The position numbers were made by a program, and so were the translations under genes. Below, in pieces: positions 7,301 through 15,474 of a stretch of DNA of 24,372 bases. This DNA is from a bacterium (lineage in GTDB: Bacteria; Chloroflexota; Dormibacteria; UBA8260; Bog-877), in the NCBI GenBank assembly GCA_021791345.1, contig JAJYWT010000114.1, forward strand, positions 1 to 24,372, written 5' to 3'. Positions within the stretch are counted from its first letter, which is position 1; each line of letters begins with the position of its first letter. The notes beneath the pieces were generated by a model, which was not told where the DNA came from, made no database searches, and was given only the letters and a program-made list of their open reading frames with translations.

Positions 7301-10300
7301 TAACCGGCACCAGGCCCTCGGCGCTGATCGTCTGGTTAACCGCCGTCAGCCGTGCGCGAATCAGCTGGTCCAGCTCGTCGACCGCCTGCCCCGCTCTCTG
7401 GAAGAGCAGCGCCGCCATCTCCCGCGCCTGGCTGGTGGGGGCCGCGTCGGAGCGGTCGAGGGCCTGCTGGAGGGTGAACAGACGCCCGTCCAGACCCGCT
7501 GCCAGCTCCATCTCATCCATCTCCCCACGCCACCCCGGCTGGGTGAGGACCGACTCCATTCGGCCGAGCTCCTGGCGCAGATCGCTGACCTCGGCCCGGA
7601 GCGCGTCGCTGCCATCCGCGCGGGTCTCCCATGCCGCCAGCCCGTCGCGGAGGTGGCGGCAGCGGCGCAGCGCCCGGTTGACCGCGACCTGGTGCTCGCG
7701 CACCTGGAGCAGGAGCTCGTACTGCTCCTGGTACGCGTCCGGCGCAAGATCCAGGTTGGGATCTGGAACGAGGGTCAATTCGGCGCCCACCACTTGGCCA
7801 TGGCAGTGGAGTTCCACGCGATAGCGGCCGGGTGGGACTCGGGGCCCGTCGAGCCCCGTCTCGCTGTGGGAGACCATGGTCCGGAGAGTCCGATTCTCCA
7901 AAAACGCTCCCTTGGTGCAGAGGTTCCAGACGTGCCGGTGCCAGCCCGCGGATGTCTCGAGCACGGCGGGGTTCAGGTCATCCTCCTCGGTGGGCGCGGC
8001 TGGCGGTTCCGCGCCCAGCTTCACCTGCCCCTTGCCCCGAAACCGGCGCAGCTCCTGTCCCTGGAGATCGAAGATCCGCAGCTCCACCTCCTTCGGGTCT
8101 AGGTCCTCAGGGAGGTGATAGCGGACCACGACCCCGTCGGGCGGGTTGTAGCCCGCGTCCAGGATCACCTCGCGCAGCCCACCCTGGGGATCACTCTCGA
8201 CCACAGCGATGGCCCGTCCCGGGTACTTGGTGCCCCGTTCGCTGGGCACGGCGCTCTGTCCGGTGAAGTACCGGTGGACCGCGGAGGGGACGAGCAGCTG
8301 TGGGGACTGCGTTCCGGCCTGGGCCGCGGCCGGCCCGACCAGCCGGACATCGTCCAGCACCCAGAAGCCACGACCATGCGTGCCAGCCACCAGCTCCCCG
8401 TGTTTCAGGGCGAGGTCGTACACCGGGACCGGGGGCAGATTGAGGAACAGCGGCTGCCAGTGTTCGCCCTCATCGAATGTGCAGTACGGCCCATGCTCGG
8501 TTCCCGCATACCAGGTCTGCGGTTGCTCGGGGTTACTGCGCACCACCCGGACGAAGTCGCCGCTCGCGATCCCCTTCGTGATCTGCGCCCAGCTGCTCCC
8601 GCCGTCGGTGGTGCGAAAGACGTAGGGGGTGCGATCCTGGAGGCGGTAGCGATGGGCCGACACCATCACCACCTGCGGGTCGTGGGCGGACACCTCGATC
8701 CCGGAGATCCAGGACCAGTCGGGAAGGCCAGGGAGCTCCAGCCGCTGCCAGCTGTTCCCGCGATCCAGGGTGCGGTGGAGGAGGCCGTCGTCGGTCCCCA
8801 CCCAGAGGACATTGGGGTCGTGGGGTGACTCGGCCAACACCGAGGCGGTGCAGTAGACCTCGGCTCCCGAGGTGTCCTTGGTGATCGGGCCACCCGAGGC
8901 CCGCAACTTGGAAGGATCGTTGCGGCTCAGATCCGGGCTGATCGCTGCCCAGCTGCGGCCCTCATCCCGGCTCAAAAACACGCACTCCCCGGCGGCGTAC
9001 AGCACCGAGGGGTCGTGCCGGGAAAGCACGATCGGGTACGTCCAGGCGAAGCGGTGCCGGAAGGTGCTGGGATCCTCAGCGTAGGTCCACTCCGGCCAGA
9101 TGGTTACGAGCCCGGTCTGTCCCGAGCGATGGTCGTGGCGCAGGAGCGGGGCCCCACCGCCACCGGAGCTGCCCACCGCTCCTGAGTAGACGATGTTGTC
9201 GTTCCTTGGGTCGACCGCGATGTAGCCGCTCTCGGAGTGCCCCACCTCCTCGCACTGGTCCCGCAGGATCGCCCCCCACATGGAGCGGCTGGGCACCCGG
9301 ATCGCGGAGTTGTCCTGCTGGGTCCCGTAGACCCGGTAGGGGAAGTGGTCGTCGATCGCGAGCTTGTAGATGGCCGCGGTCGGCTGGTTGTAGATGGTGG
9401 AGAAGGTCTCGCCGCCGTTCAGGGACACGCAGGCCCCGCCGTCGTTGGCCTCGATCATCCGACGGGGGTTCTTGGGGTCGATCCAGAGGTCGTGATTGTC
9501 GCCGTGGGGGTCCCCGATCTGGCTCCAGCTCTTGCCCCCGTCGGTGGAGCGCACGAAGGTGTAGTTCAAGGCGTAGAGCGTCTCGGGGTCCTGGGGATCA
9601 GGCACGATGTGGCTGTAGTACCAGGGGCGCCCCAGCAGCGACCGGTCATCGGAGATGCGGTCCCAGCTCTCGCCGCCGTTCTCACTTCTGAACAACCCTC
9701 CCTCGCGATCGGCCGCCTCGATCACGGCCCAGACGCGATCGGGACGCGCGGGTGCCGAGGCCACCCCCATCCGACCCCGCAGGGACCGGGGCAGGCCCGG
9801 CCGCTCGCTGAGGTCGGTCCAGGTGTCCCCGCCGTCTCTGGAACGCAGGAGCCGGCTGCCCTCGCCACCGCTGCTGAAGTGCCACGGCTCGCGCCTGGCC
9901 TCCCAGAGGGTGGCGAAGAGCACCCGTGGGTTGCCCGGGTCCATCCACAGATCGGCGGCGCCGGCCTGCTCGCTGCCGGCGAGCACGTGCTCCCAGCTGC
10001 GGCCCCCGTCGCGAGACCGGTAGATGCCGCGGGCCGAGGAGGGGCCGAAGATGTCCCCCAGGGCTGCCACGTAGACCAGATCGGGGTCGCGGGGGGAAAC
10101 CCGGATGCGCGAGATCTGGAGGGTGTCGCTGAGGCCGCAGTGCTCCCAGCTGCGGCCACCATCGGTGGACCGGTAGACCCCGTCGCCCTGAATCACGTCG
10201 TTGCGCGGGCAGGCCTCCCCGGTGCCCACGTAGATGACCTGGGGATCCGACGCGCAGACGGCGAGAGCGCCCACCGCGACCGAGCCCAGCTGTCCGTCGG

Positions 10301-10478
10301 TGACGTTCCTCCAGGTGGTACCGGCGTCGTTGGTCTTCCACACGCCGCCACCGCAGGCGCCGAAATAAAAGACGGCGGGATCACTGGGATCTCCCGCCAC
10401 TGCGACTGAACGGCCGCCCCGGGGAGGTCCGATGAAGCGCCACTTGAAGGCGGCGGTGAGGTCATCTCCATTGGGCAT
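7290..10478 (-). CDS. Asp-box (BNR / sortilin-Vps10-like) beta-propeller repeat protein
   Basis: A 1062-residue protein. ATG 10476-10478 is chosen because GGGAGGA lies 6 nt upstream. At least ten Asp-box motifs (SxDxGxxW) recur, for example KTNDAGTTW, RSTDGGRSWEH, RSRDGGDTWTD, RSENGGESWDR, RSTDGGKSWSQ, SRDEGRSWAA, RTLDRGNSWQR and RTTDGGSSWAQ, together with a GTHGRGFWVLDDV end. This predicts tandem beta-propellers of the glycosyl-hydrolase/sortilin-like group often labelled as BNR repeat or glycosyl hydrolase. The C-terminal ~330 residues have an Ig-like part with PPGRYRVEL and a helical end with LLLQVREHQVAVNRALRRC. No signal peptide is visible, unusual for a group often exported. True hydrolase activity is not supported by anything seen; binding or scaffold roles are equally possible. 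Confidence 0.8.
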   Translation of the reverse strand: MPNGDDLTAAFKWRFIGPPRGGRSVAVAGDPSDPAVFYFGACGGGVWKTNDAGTTWRNVTDGQLGSVAVGALAVCASDPQVIYVGTGEACPRNDVIQGDGVYRSTDGGRSWEHCGLSDTLQISRIRVSPRDPDLVYVAALGDIFGPSSARGIYRSRDGGRSWEHVLAGSEQAGAADLWMDPGNPRVLFATLWEARREPWHFSSGGEGSRLLRSRDGGDTWTDLSERPGLPRSLRGRMGVASAPARPDRVWAVIEAADREGGLFRSENGGESWDRISDDRSLLGRPWYYSHIVPDPQDPETLYALNYTFVRSTDGGKSWSQIGDPHGDNHDLWIDPKNPRRMIEANDGGACVSLNGGETFSTIYNQPTAAIYKLAIDDHFPYRVYGTQQDNSAIRVPSRSMWGAILRDQCEEVGHSESGYIAVDPRNDNIVYSGAVGSSGGGGAPLLRHDHRSGQTGLVTIWPEWTYAEDPSTFRHRFAWTYPIVLSRHDPSVLYAAGECVFLSRDEGRSWAAISPDLSRNDPSKLRASGGPITKDTSGAEVYCTASVLAESPHDPNVLWVGTDDGLLHRTLDRGNSWQRLELPGLPDWSWISGIEVSAHDPQVVMVSAHRYRLQDRTPYVFRTTDGGSSWAQITKGIASGDFVRVVRSNPEQPQTWYAGTEHGPYCTFDEGEHWQPLFLNLPPVPVYDLALKHGELVAGTHGRGFWVLDDVRLVGPAAAQAGTQSPQLLVPSAVHRYFTGQSAVPSERGTKYPGRAIAVVESDPQGGLREVILDAGYNPPDGVVVRYHLPEDLDPKEVELRIFDLQGQELRRFRGKGQVKLGAEPPAAPTEEDDLNPAVLETSAGWHRHVWNLCTKGAFLENRTLRTMVSHSETGLDGPRVPPGRYRVELHCHGQVVGAELTLVPDPNLDLAPDAYQEQYELLLQVREHQVAVNRALRRCRHLRDGLAAWETRADGSDALRAEVSDLRQELGRMESVLTQPGWRGEMDEMELAAGLDGRLFTLQQALDRSDAAPTSQAREMAALLFQRAGQAVDELDQLIRARLTAVNQTISAEGLVPVTEA

Positions 10479-10479
10479 T

Positions 10480-10508
10480 GTGTTCCTCCCTGGTCGACGG
10501 AGGAACAC
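10480..10508 (-). promoter_or_regulatory. Perfect 10-bp hairpin sequestering the ribosome-binding site of the Asp-box gene
   Basis: On the minus strand GTGTTCCTCC (10508-10499) and GGAGGAACAC (10489-10480) are exact reverse complements around a 9-nt loop. The second arm contains the Shine-Dalgarno GGAGGA, and the arm ends one base before the ATG at 10478. In an RNA this would hide the ribosome-binding site; as DNA it could be an operator dyad. A TAACAT at 10551-10546 (minus) is a weak -10 candidate that would place the hairpin in the 5' leader. Confidence 0.6.
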
Positions 10509-10710
10509 CTGCCTCCGTCCTGAGCCGACGGCCAACCAACGCCCAATGTTAGCTGGCCCAGGCCGCGTTGCCGGTCAGTCCGAGCCGGCGGCAGGGATCG
10601 GACAGCGGGCGCGTCCGGAGCTGCCCCGAGGGAGCCGGAGGCTCAGTCGGGTGGGCGTCTGCCCCTGGGCAGCTGAGGGGTGTGCGCGGTCCGGCGTCCG
10701 CGCGCCCTCG

Positions 10711-10716
10711 TATGAT
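10711..10716 (+). promoter_or_regulatory. -10 box of a leaderless promoter
   Basis: TATGAT lies 7 nt before GTG 10724, the preferred start of the amidohydrolase gene. The ATG inside the box (10712) is in frame but would make the promoter part of the coding region, so GTG 10724 is preferred. No clear -35. Confidence 0.55.
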
Positions 10717-10723
10717 CGGCCGG

Positions 10724-11893
10724 GTGAGGAGCACGCTCTACCGGGACCTGGCTCTGATCGACCCGGAGTCGCGCGCCCTCTCCCCGGGCTTCAGCATCCT
10801 GGTTGAGGGCGAGCGGATCCGCTGGATTCGCCCGGTCGACTCCGAGGAGGACCCCGGAGGGCACGTGGAGCTGATCGATGCGGGGGGGACTACCGCAGTC
10901 GCCGGGATGGTGGACGCTCACAGCCACCTGACGCTGCCTGGTGGCTCCCACTGGATCGGCCACACCCAAGACCGGGTGGAGCAGCTGATCCAGACGGCCG
11001 AGGACAACGCCCGGCTGCTGCGGCAGGCGGGGGTCCGCTGGGCCCGCGATGTCGGAGCGCCGGCCCGGGATGGCCGCGCGGTCTCCCTCAGGGTGCGCGA
11101 CTCCTGGCGCGGGCGCCCGGGGTATCCCCATGTGCGCGCGGCGGGGAGCTGGATCATGAAGCGCGACACCCTGCCCGATGGCGGGTCCGTGGAGGTGGAT
11201 GACGGCGATCAGCTGGTGGCGGCCGGGGAGCGGCAGCTCGACCAGGGGGCCGATCTGATCAAGCTGTACATGGACGGCCCGGATCGGGATGGAGCACCGT
11301 TCTCCTCCTCGGAGGTCCGCCGCCTGGTGACCGCCGCGGCGGCTCGGGGAGCCAAGGTGACCGCCCATTCGACCACCGTCGATGGTGCCCGGGCGGCTGT
11401 CGAGGGCGGCGTGGCCGCCATCGAGCACGGCTTCCAACTTGACGAGGACGTGGTCCAACTGATGGCCGCTCAGGGGGTGGCCCTGGTGTCGACCCTGGCG
11501 GTGCTGGAGTCATGGAAGACATTTGCTACCACCACCTCCCAGCCGCGCTTCACCTCGGCCGAGGGCATGGCGGCCATCGCCACACGCCAGGAGCAGGCCC
11601 GACACTCGGTCCGCCTGGCACACCGGGCCGGCGTCCTGATCGCGACCGGCACCGACTTCGGGGGCGGCTCACTGCGGGCCAATCAGCTGGCGTGGGAGAT
11701 CGAGTGCCTGGTGGATGCGGGCTTACCGCCGTTCGATGCCATCCAGGCGGCAACTTGCAATGGGGGACAGCTCCTTGCTGAACCGGAGGCGGGACGGCTC
11801 TACGAGGGTGGTCCCGCGGACTTTGTCCTGGTCCACGGCGATCCCCTCTCGGACCCGCAGGCGATGTGGCGGGTGTGGCGCGTCAGCTGGTGA
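10724..11893 (+). CDS. Metal-dependent amidohydrolase (imidazolonepropionase/prolidase-like)
   Basis: A 389-residue TIM-barrel amidohydrolase. It has an N-terminal beta-sandwich part (DLALIDPESRALSPGFSILV), then the metal motif DAHSHLTLPGG (HxH), LIKLYMDGPD with the lysine expected to be carboxylated and bridge the metals, VTAHSTTVDGA and AAIEHGFQLD (metal histidines), and the TGTDFGGG aspartate that activates water. A second sandwich strand (ADFVLVHGDPLSD) closes the protein. This order is typical of the imidazolonepropionase-like / Xaa-Pro dipeptidase-like amidohydrolases; the substrate may be a peptide, cyclic amide or xenobiotic and cannot be fixed. Cytoplasmic, no signal peptide. The start is GTG 10724 from its leaderless -10 box. 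It is divergent from the Asp-box gene. Confidence 0.85.
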   Translation: MRSTLYRDLALIDPESRALSPGFSILVEGERIRWIRPVDSEEDPGGHVELIDAGGTTAVAGMVDAHSHLTLPGGSHWIGHTQDRVEQLIQTAEDNARLLRQAGVRWARDVGAPARDGRAVSLRVRDSWRGRPGYPHVRAAGSWIMKRDTLPDGGSVEVDDGDQLVAAGERQLDQGADLIKLYMDGPDRDGAPFSSSEVRRLVTAAAARGAKVTAHSTTVDGARAAVEGGVAAIEHGFQLDEDVVQLMAAQGVALVSTLAVLESWKTFATTTSQPRFTSAEGMAAIATRQEQARHSVRLAHRAGVLIATGTDFGGGSLRANQLAWEIECLVDAGLPPFDAIQAATCNGGQLLAEPEAGRLYEGGPADFVLVHGDPLSDPQAMWRVWRVSW

Positions 11894-12355
11894 CCCGTTC
11901 CCCCTCGGACGGGCATCCCGGGCCGGATCGTCGGGCATTTGAGCTCAGCCGGAGGCTGAGGGTTCGAAGGCGGGAGTCGGCCGCCAAGGCTCGCACCGCG
12001 CGCCCAGGGGATCAGCGCGGATGACGCGGAGCTCATCCGATTCCGGTACATCGCTGGCGCCGCGCGCCATCCACAGGGCCGACGGAGCGCTGCTCGTATG
12101 CCACCCTCCCGGGCTATCCGGACGTGACCCGCTACCTGTCGAGCCGCTCGGATGGTGGGCCGCCGCTGCCGCCCCGCCAGTGCTCCAGCCATGTTTCAGG
12201 CTCCGCACCATCTGGGATTTCGGCCCACGGCGTGGCCTGGGCCCTGACCTGCCCCGGCGCAGGCCGTCTGGCGATGGCGGCCACTGTCGCCCACCAACGA
12301 CTGTGGGCGGGAGAGCCCAGCAGCGGCGCTCCCTGGACGCTGAACGGCGGCCCCG
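11894..12355 (+). other. Gene-free interval with a terminator-like hairpin
   Basis: Only shadow ORFs are present. A perfect hairpin CTCAGCC-gga-GGCTGAG lies at 11944-11960, 50 nt after the amidohydrolase stop. Open frames on both strands between 12020 and 12350 show no motif I recognise, and the translated sequence is rich in Arg/Pro as expected for non-coding high-GC DNA. Confidence 0.4.
11944..11960 (+). terminator. Candidate terminator hairpin after the amidohydrolase gene
   Basis: Stem of 7 perfect base pairs (CTCAGCC/GGCTGAG) with a GGA loop. No T-tract follows, so it is either a Rho-assisted or a weak intrinsic terminator. Confidence 0.35.
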
Positions 12356-13276
12356 ATGGAGACTCCCGTGAGGCGGGTCGTCGAGGGCACGGTCGACGTA
12401 CCCGATGGTGCGGTCTGGTTTCAACGCCACGATGCCGATGGTCCGGGTATCCCCCTGCTCTGCCTGCATGGCGGGCCAGGCATGCCCCACGACTACTTGG
12501 AGCCACTCGCCGAACTCGTGGACCAGCGCCCGGTCATCTTCTATGACCAGCTGGGCTGCGGTCGCTCCGCAACCCACGGCAGCAAGCCCCAGTGGACGGT
12601 CGATCGCTTCCTCGATGAGCTGGAGGTGGTCCGCAGCTCGCTGGGCTTGACCGACGTGGTCATCTTCGGCAACTCCTGGGGCGGGATGCTGGCCATGCGG
12701 TACATGCTCGGATCACCTGGCGGCGTGGCCGGCCTCGTGCTCAGCAGCGCCCCGGCCAGCGTGTCCCGCTGGGTTGCGGATGCCCAGCGGTTACGAGCCG
12801 ACCTGCCGGAAGCGGTCCAGACGGTTTTGGCCGTGCATGAGCAAGCCGGCTTCTACAGCTGCCCCGAGTACCAGGGAGCGGTGGCGGAGTTCTATCGCCG
12901 CCATCTCTGCCGCCTTGAACCATGGCCCGAATGCGTCGAGAGGACCTTTGCCGGCCTCGGTAGCGAGGTCTACTCGCAGATGTGGGGGCCCAGCGAGTTC
13001 GGCCCGGTGACCGGTGCCCTGCAAGACTGGGAGGTGCTCGACCAGGTGCCGAAGATAGCGGTGCCCACCCTGGTGACGTGCGGGAGGTTCGACGAGGCGA
13101 CCCCGGAGCACATGGCTGACCTCGCCCGCGCCCTTCCCCACGCCGAACTCGCCATCTTCGAGTTGAGCTCGCACATGGCATTCCTGGAGGAGCAGCACAC
13201 CTACCTTGACCGGCTCCGAGACTTCCTTGGCGATGTGGATCGACGCCGGGCGAAGCATGCCTCGCCGCGGGGATAG
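12356..13276 (+). CDS. Proline iminopeptidase-family alpha/beta hydrolase (peptidase S33)
   Basis: A 306-residue alpha/beta hydrolase. HGGPG at residues 38-42 forms the oxyanion hole, FYDQLGCGRS follows as in the S33 family, and the nucleophile elbow GNSWGG gives Ser107. The acid is Asp246 in CGRFDEATPE and the base His273 in SSHMAFLE. A helical cap (about residues 135-225) lies between the elbow and the acid, as in prolyl aminopeptidases and tricorn-interacting factor F1. The enzyme probably releases N-terminal proline or other residues from short peptides in the cytoplasm; related amidases and epoxide hydrolase-like members are possible. ATG 12356 gives a full-length domain; no strong ribosome-binding site or -10 box is visible. 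It is the last conventional metabolic gene before the toxin-antitoxin island. Confidence 0.85.
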   Translation: METPVRRVVEGTVDVPDGAVWFQRHDADGPGIPLLCLHGGPGMPHDYLEPLAELVDQRPVIFYDQLGCGRSATHGSKPQWTVDRFLDELEVVRSSLGLTDVVIFGNSWGGMLAMRYMLGSPGGVAGLVLSSAPASVSRWVADAQRLRADLPEAVQTVLAVHEQAGFYSCPEYQGAVAEFYRRHLCRLEPWPECVERTFAGLGSEVYSQMWGPSEFGPVTGALQDWEVLDQVPKIAVPTLVTCGRFDEATPEHMADLARALPHAELAIFELSSHMAFLEEQHTYLDRLRDFLGDVDRRRAKHASPRG

Positions 13277-13820
13277 GCGCGCCGACAACGGGCCGGTCCG
13301 CGCCGGAGCTCGTGCCTGAGGCGGGCCAAGCCTCTGGTCGGGGCGTGCTCCAGCTCCCCCCGGTACGCCTCCGGCGCAGGGACCGACGGGTGGCCAGTGG
13401 AGATCTGGTCGTAGTCGGCATCCTGGCTTACCACCGGTGGGCCACGCTCGAGGTCGATGGCGGGAATCGATGAGGCGGTGGGCTTTACCAATTGGGTCCT
13501 CCCGGACCTCCGACCATCAGCAACCAACAGAGCGTGCCGACGCGACCGTGATCACCTCCGGCGATTGGAGGTGGCAGCAGTTCGAGCCAGGGACGGACCG
13601 GACGCTGGAGCGGCGAAGACGGCCGGTCTGGGAGGCCGGCGGATCCGGGCACGGGTGCGGTTCCCAAGAGACGGGCACCAAAAGACGCCGCCAGTTGGTT
13701 CAAGGGCCGAACCTGATTCGGCGGCCCGAATGGACTACCTCGGGAGCTGGTTGGCGGCTCCTCTGGCGTCTGGCGATCCCGGACCAACCATCGCCATCCA
13801 CCCCCGGGCCATTGCCGCGA
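13277..13820 (-). other. Gene-free interval at the edge of the accessory island
   Basis: No intact gene. A possible PIN-domain remnant on the minus strand is listed separately at 13380-13490. The remainder, 13500-13820, shows only shadow ORFs without recognisable motifs. Confidence 0.4.
13380..13490 (-). pseudogene. Possible VapC/PIN-domain C-terminal remnant
   Basis: On the minus strand the frame reads AIDLERGPPVVSQDADYDQI followed by a degraded tail. This resembles the last strand of PIN toxins (…GLPVVTQDADYD…), and the intact PIN protein at 15757-16161 has HGLPLVTQDLDFDLLEG at the same point. The preceding catalytic part is not recognisable, no start codon fits, and the frame runs on past the expected end. 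The match is short, so the call is tentative. Confidence 0.35.
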
Positions 13821-14219
13821 TCAGGTGACCGGGATCAGAGTCGCGACATCGGGTGCGTCCCTGGCCAGGCCGCGGTCAAAGGTGGCGAGCCTGGCCTGGT
13901 GCCGCCGGGCCAGGGCGGTCAAGTAGAAGTCTGTGACCTGGCCGTGGCCAAGGACCCGGCTCAGGTCGATCGCGTCGTACCCGACATCATCGGGCCAGAA
14001 GGTGTGACGGGCATGTCCGGTCAGCACCCCGAGGACCCCCGTGGACGTCGTGCCGTCTAGCCCTTGGCGCATGAGCAGGCGGATCAGGGCGCCCTGGGTG
14101 ATGGGACAGGTCGCGAACGGCTCTTCCGTAGCGCTCCACCACTGCGCCGCGGCTGGGTGATGGACATGGTCAACGACTACCAGCGCAACCAGGACGTTGC
14201 CGTCGAGGAGGTGAGTCAC
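13821..14219 (-). CDS. vapC: VapC-type PIN-domain toxin (ribonuclease)
   Basis: A 132-residue PIN-domain protein. The GTG start at 14217-14219 overlaps the antitoxin stop by 4 nt, the usual translational coupling. The N-terminal strand THLLDGNVLVAL carries the first acidic residue (Asp6). CPITQGALIRLL is the central helix, where Gln replaces the more usual Glu. VTDFYLTALARRH gives the third acidic position and LATFDRGLA the fourth. PIN toxins of VapBC modules are Mg2+-dependent RNases that cut tRNA or rRNA and stop growth unless bound by VapB. Length and motifs are complete, so it is probably active. A decayed paralogue of this gene lies at 16285-16610. Confidence 0.85.
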   Translation of the reverse strand: MTHLLDGNVLVALVVVDHVHHPAAAQWWSATEEPFATCPITQGALIRLLMRQGLDGTTSTGVLGVLTGHARHTFWPDDVGYDAIDLSRVLGHGQVTDFYLTALARRHQARLATFDRGLARDAPDVATLIPVT

Positions 14220-14446
14220 TCCTCGTCGGTAGCGGCCCGTACCATCTCGGTGGTCACTGGGTGGCCGAGATGGACCGCAGGCAGCCCGGTCGCGGGGTCT
14301 TGGGCGACCTGCTCGCCGTCAACCTCGGGGCCGAGTGCCTTGCGCAGCAGCTCGCTCACGATCTGACTCAGACTCTGATCGCGGTCGCGCGCCATGGATG
14401 TGGCAACGCGGTGAAGGTCCTCGGGAAGGTTCAGGGTGGTCCGCAT
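14216..14446 (-). CDS. vapB: VapB-type ribbon-helix-helix antitoxin
   Basis: A 76-residue protein starting at ATG 14444-14446 (MRTTLNLPEDLHRVA). The N-terminal strand TTLNLPEDL and the helices ATSMARDRDQ and SLSQIVSELLRKAL form a ribbon-helix-helix DNA-binding fold. The Asp/Glu-rich C-terminal half (GPEVDGEQVAQDP to RAATDEE) is the toxin-binding tail. It is cotranscribed with and overlaps vapC by 4 nt. A longer start five codons upstream exists, but the -10 box TATGAT only 6 nt before this ATG favours the shorter form. Autorepression by the VapBC complex is expected for the family. The tail end (EMVRAATDEE) is intact here, whereas the copy at 16608-16745 has a stop in the middle. Confidence 0.85.
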   Translation of the reverse strand: MRTTLNLPEDLHRVATSMARDRDQSLSQIVSELLRKALGPEVDGEQVAQDPATGLPAVHLGHPVTTEMVRAATDEE

Positions 14447-14452
14447 CAGCGC

Positions 14453-14458
14453 ATCATA
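14453..14458 (-). promoter_or_regulatory. -10 box of the vapBC leaderless promoter
   Basis: TATGAT on the minus strand, 6 nt before the vapB ATG. TTTTGA 15 nt further upstream is a weak -35 candidate. The interval up to the divergent TPR gene start at 14479 is only 32 nt, so the two genes would share this control region. Confidence 0.5.
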
Positions 14459-14478
14459 CATCTTGATGCCAACTCAAA

Positions 14479-15264
14479 ATGGAGGCGCGCGACGGCTGGT
14501 GGCGCAGGTTGGTCATCCTCACTGGTTGGGGGGCGTACCGCCGCTGGGCGAGAGTGAAGGGAATGCGTCAGCCGGTTGCGGACCGCCGTGGGAAGGCAGT
14601 GAAGGGGTGGGCATATCCGCTGCGGACAGTGCCCGAGCGTGCGCGCGCCGCTCACCTGATCCAGCAACTTGGAGCCCATCCCCTGCGGCTTCAGTTCATC
14701 AGGATGTGGAGACCCGAGAATGAGTACTGGGGCGAGTCTGGCGACGAGCTGGAGGCGGACTTCGAGGAGATCATCGAGGCCGGAGCACGGCCGGAGTGCG
14801 AGATGGAGCAGGTACTTCCGGGATCCGACCCCAGAGATCCCGAAGACGGGATCATCCTCAGTGTCAAGCTGGCCAGAGCCGGCCACCGCCGTGAGGCCCG
14901 TGACGTGCTCCGAGAGATGCTGGCCCAGGACCGGCGCTGCATCGACGCCCACGTCCACCTCGGGAACCTGGTATTCGACCACAACCCGGCCGGCGCGCTG
15001 GTCCACTACCAGACGGGCACGGCGATCGGTGAGCTCGCCCTGCCGGGGCGATACCCCGGCCTGCTTCCCTGGGGTCTGGTCGACAACCGGCCGTTCCTGC
15101 GATCCCTCCACGGAATGGGCCTGTGCCTCTGGCGCCTTGGGCGGACGCAGGAGGCGGAATCGGTTTTCAACACCATGCTGTGGCTGAATCCGGCGGACGC
15201 GCAGGGAGCCCGATTCAATCTGGGCCAGGTGCGGGCCGGAAGTGCCTGGGAGGGCTATCGCTGA
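14479..15264 (+). CDS. Tetratricopeptide-repeat protein, conserved hypothetical
   Basis: A 261-residue helical protein. The central and C-terminal parts carry TPR-like repeats: LARAGHRREARDVLREMLAQ, DAHVHLGNLVF, HGMGLCLWRLGRTQEAESVF followed by NTMLWLNPADAQGARF. The LPWGLVDNRPFLRSLHG stretch before the last repeat is a pattern I recall in bacterial TPR proteins annotated only as hypothetical. No signal peptide or membrane helix; probably a cytoplasmic protein-interaction module. The start is uncertain: ATG 14479 has no ribosome-binding site, and GTG 14554 or ATG 14563 are in-frame alternatives that would leave more room for the vapBC promoter. It lies between two toxin-antitoxin modules without overlapping either, so a functional link is only positional. 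Confidence 0.7.
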   Translation: MEARDGWWRRLVILTGWGAYRRWARVKGMRQPVADRRGKAVKGWAYPLRTVPERARAAHLIQQLGAHPLRLQFIRMWRPENEYWGESGDELEADFEEIIEAGARPECEMEQVLPGSDPRDPEDGIILSVKLARAGHRREARDVLREMLAQDRRCIDAHVHLGNLVFDHNPAGALVHYQTGTAIGELALPGRYPGLLPWGLVDNRPFLRSLHGMGLCLWRLGRTQEAESVFNTMLWLNPADAQGARFNLGQVRAGSAWEGYR

Positions 15265-15474
15265 TCGCAGTGGTCGCGCGGGTCGGCCGATCAGCTTGCG
15301 GCGACAGCCTTCGGCCCCGATCCGCAACCGGTCGTGGCTCGCTTGTCGCTGCCCATGGCGGGCCTCAGTCTGGCCGGCGTTGAGGTGTTGCAGGGGCCGA
15401 CCCCAAGCTCGTTGCCGAGGACCGGCAAGGCCAAAGACGAGCTAACCAGCTGGTCCAGGGAGCACTCAATGTGT

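Noticed and set aside
9237..10409. 390-residue plus-strand open frame inside the Asp-box gene
   Set aside because: Antisense shadow of a repetitive gene; the repeats in it mirror the Asp boxes and no independent domain is visible.
11945..12577. 210-residue minus-strand ORF covering the gap before the iminopeptidase gene
   Set aside because: Half of it is antisense to a clear hydrolase gene and the rest shows no recognisable motif or ribosome-binding site.
14446..15327. 293-residue minus-strand open frame opposite the TPR gene
   Set aside because: Antisense shadow; the plus-strand frame has clear TPR motifs while this one has none.
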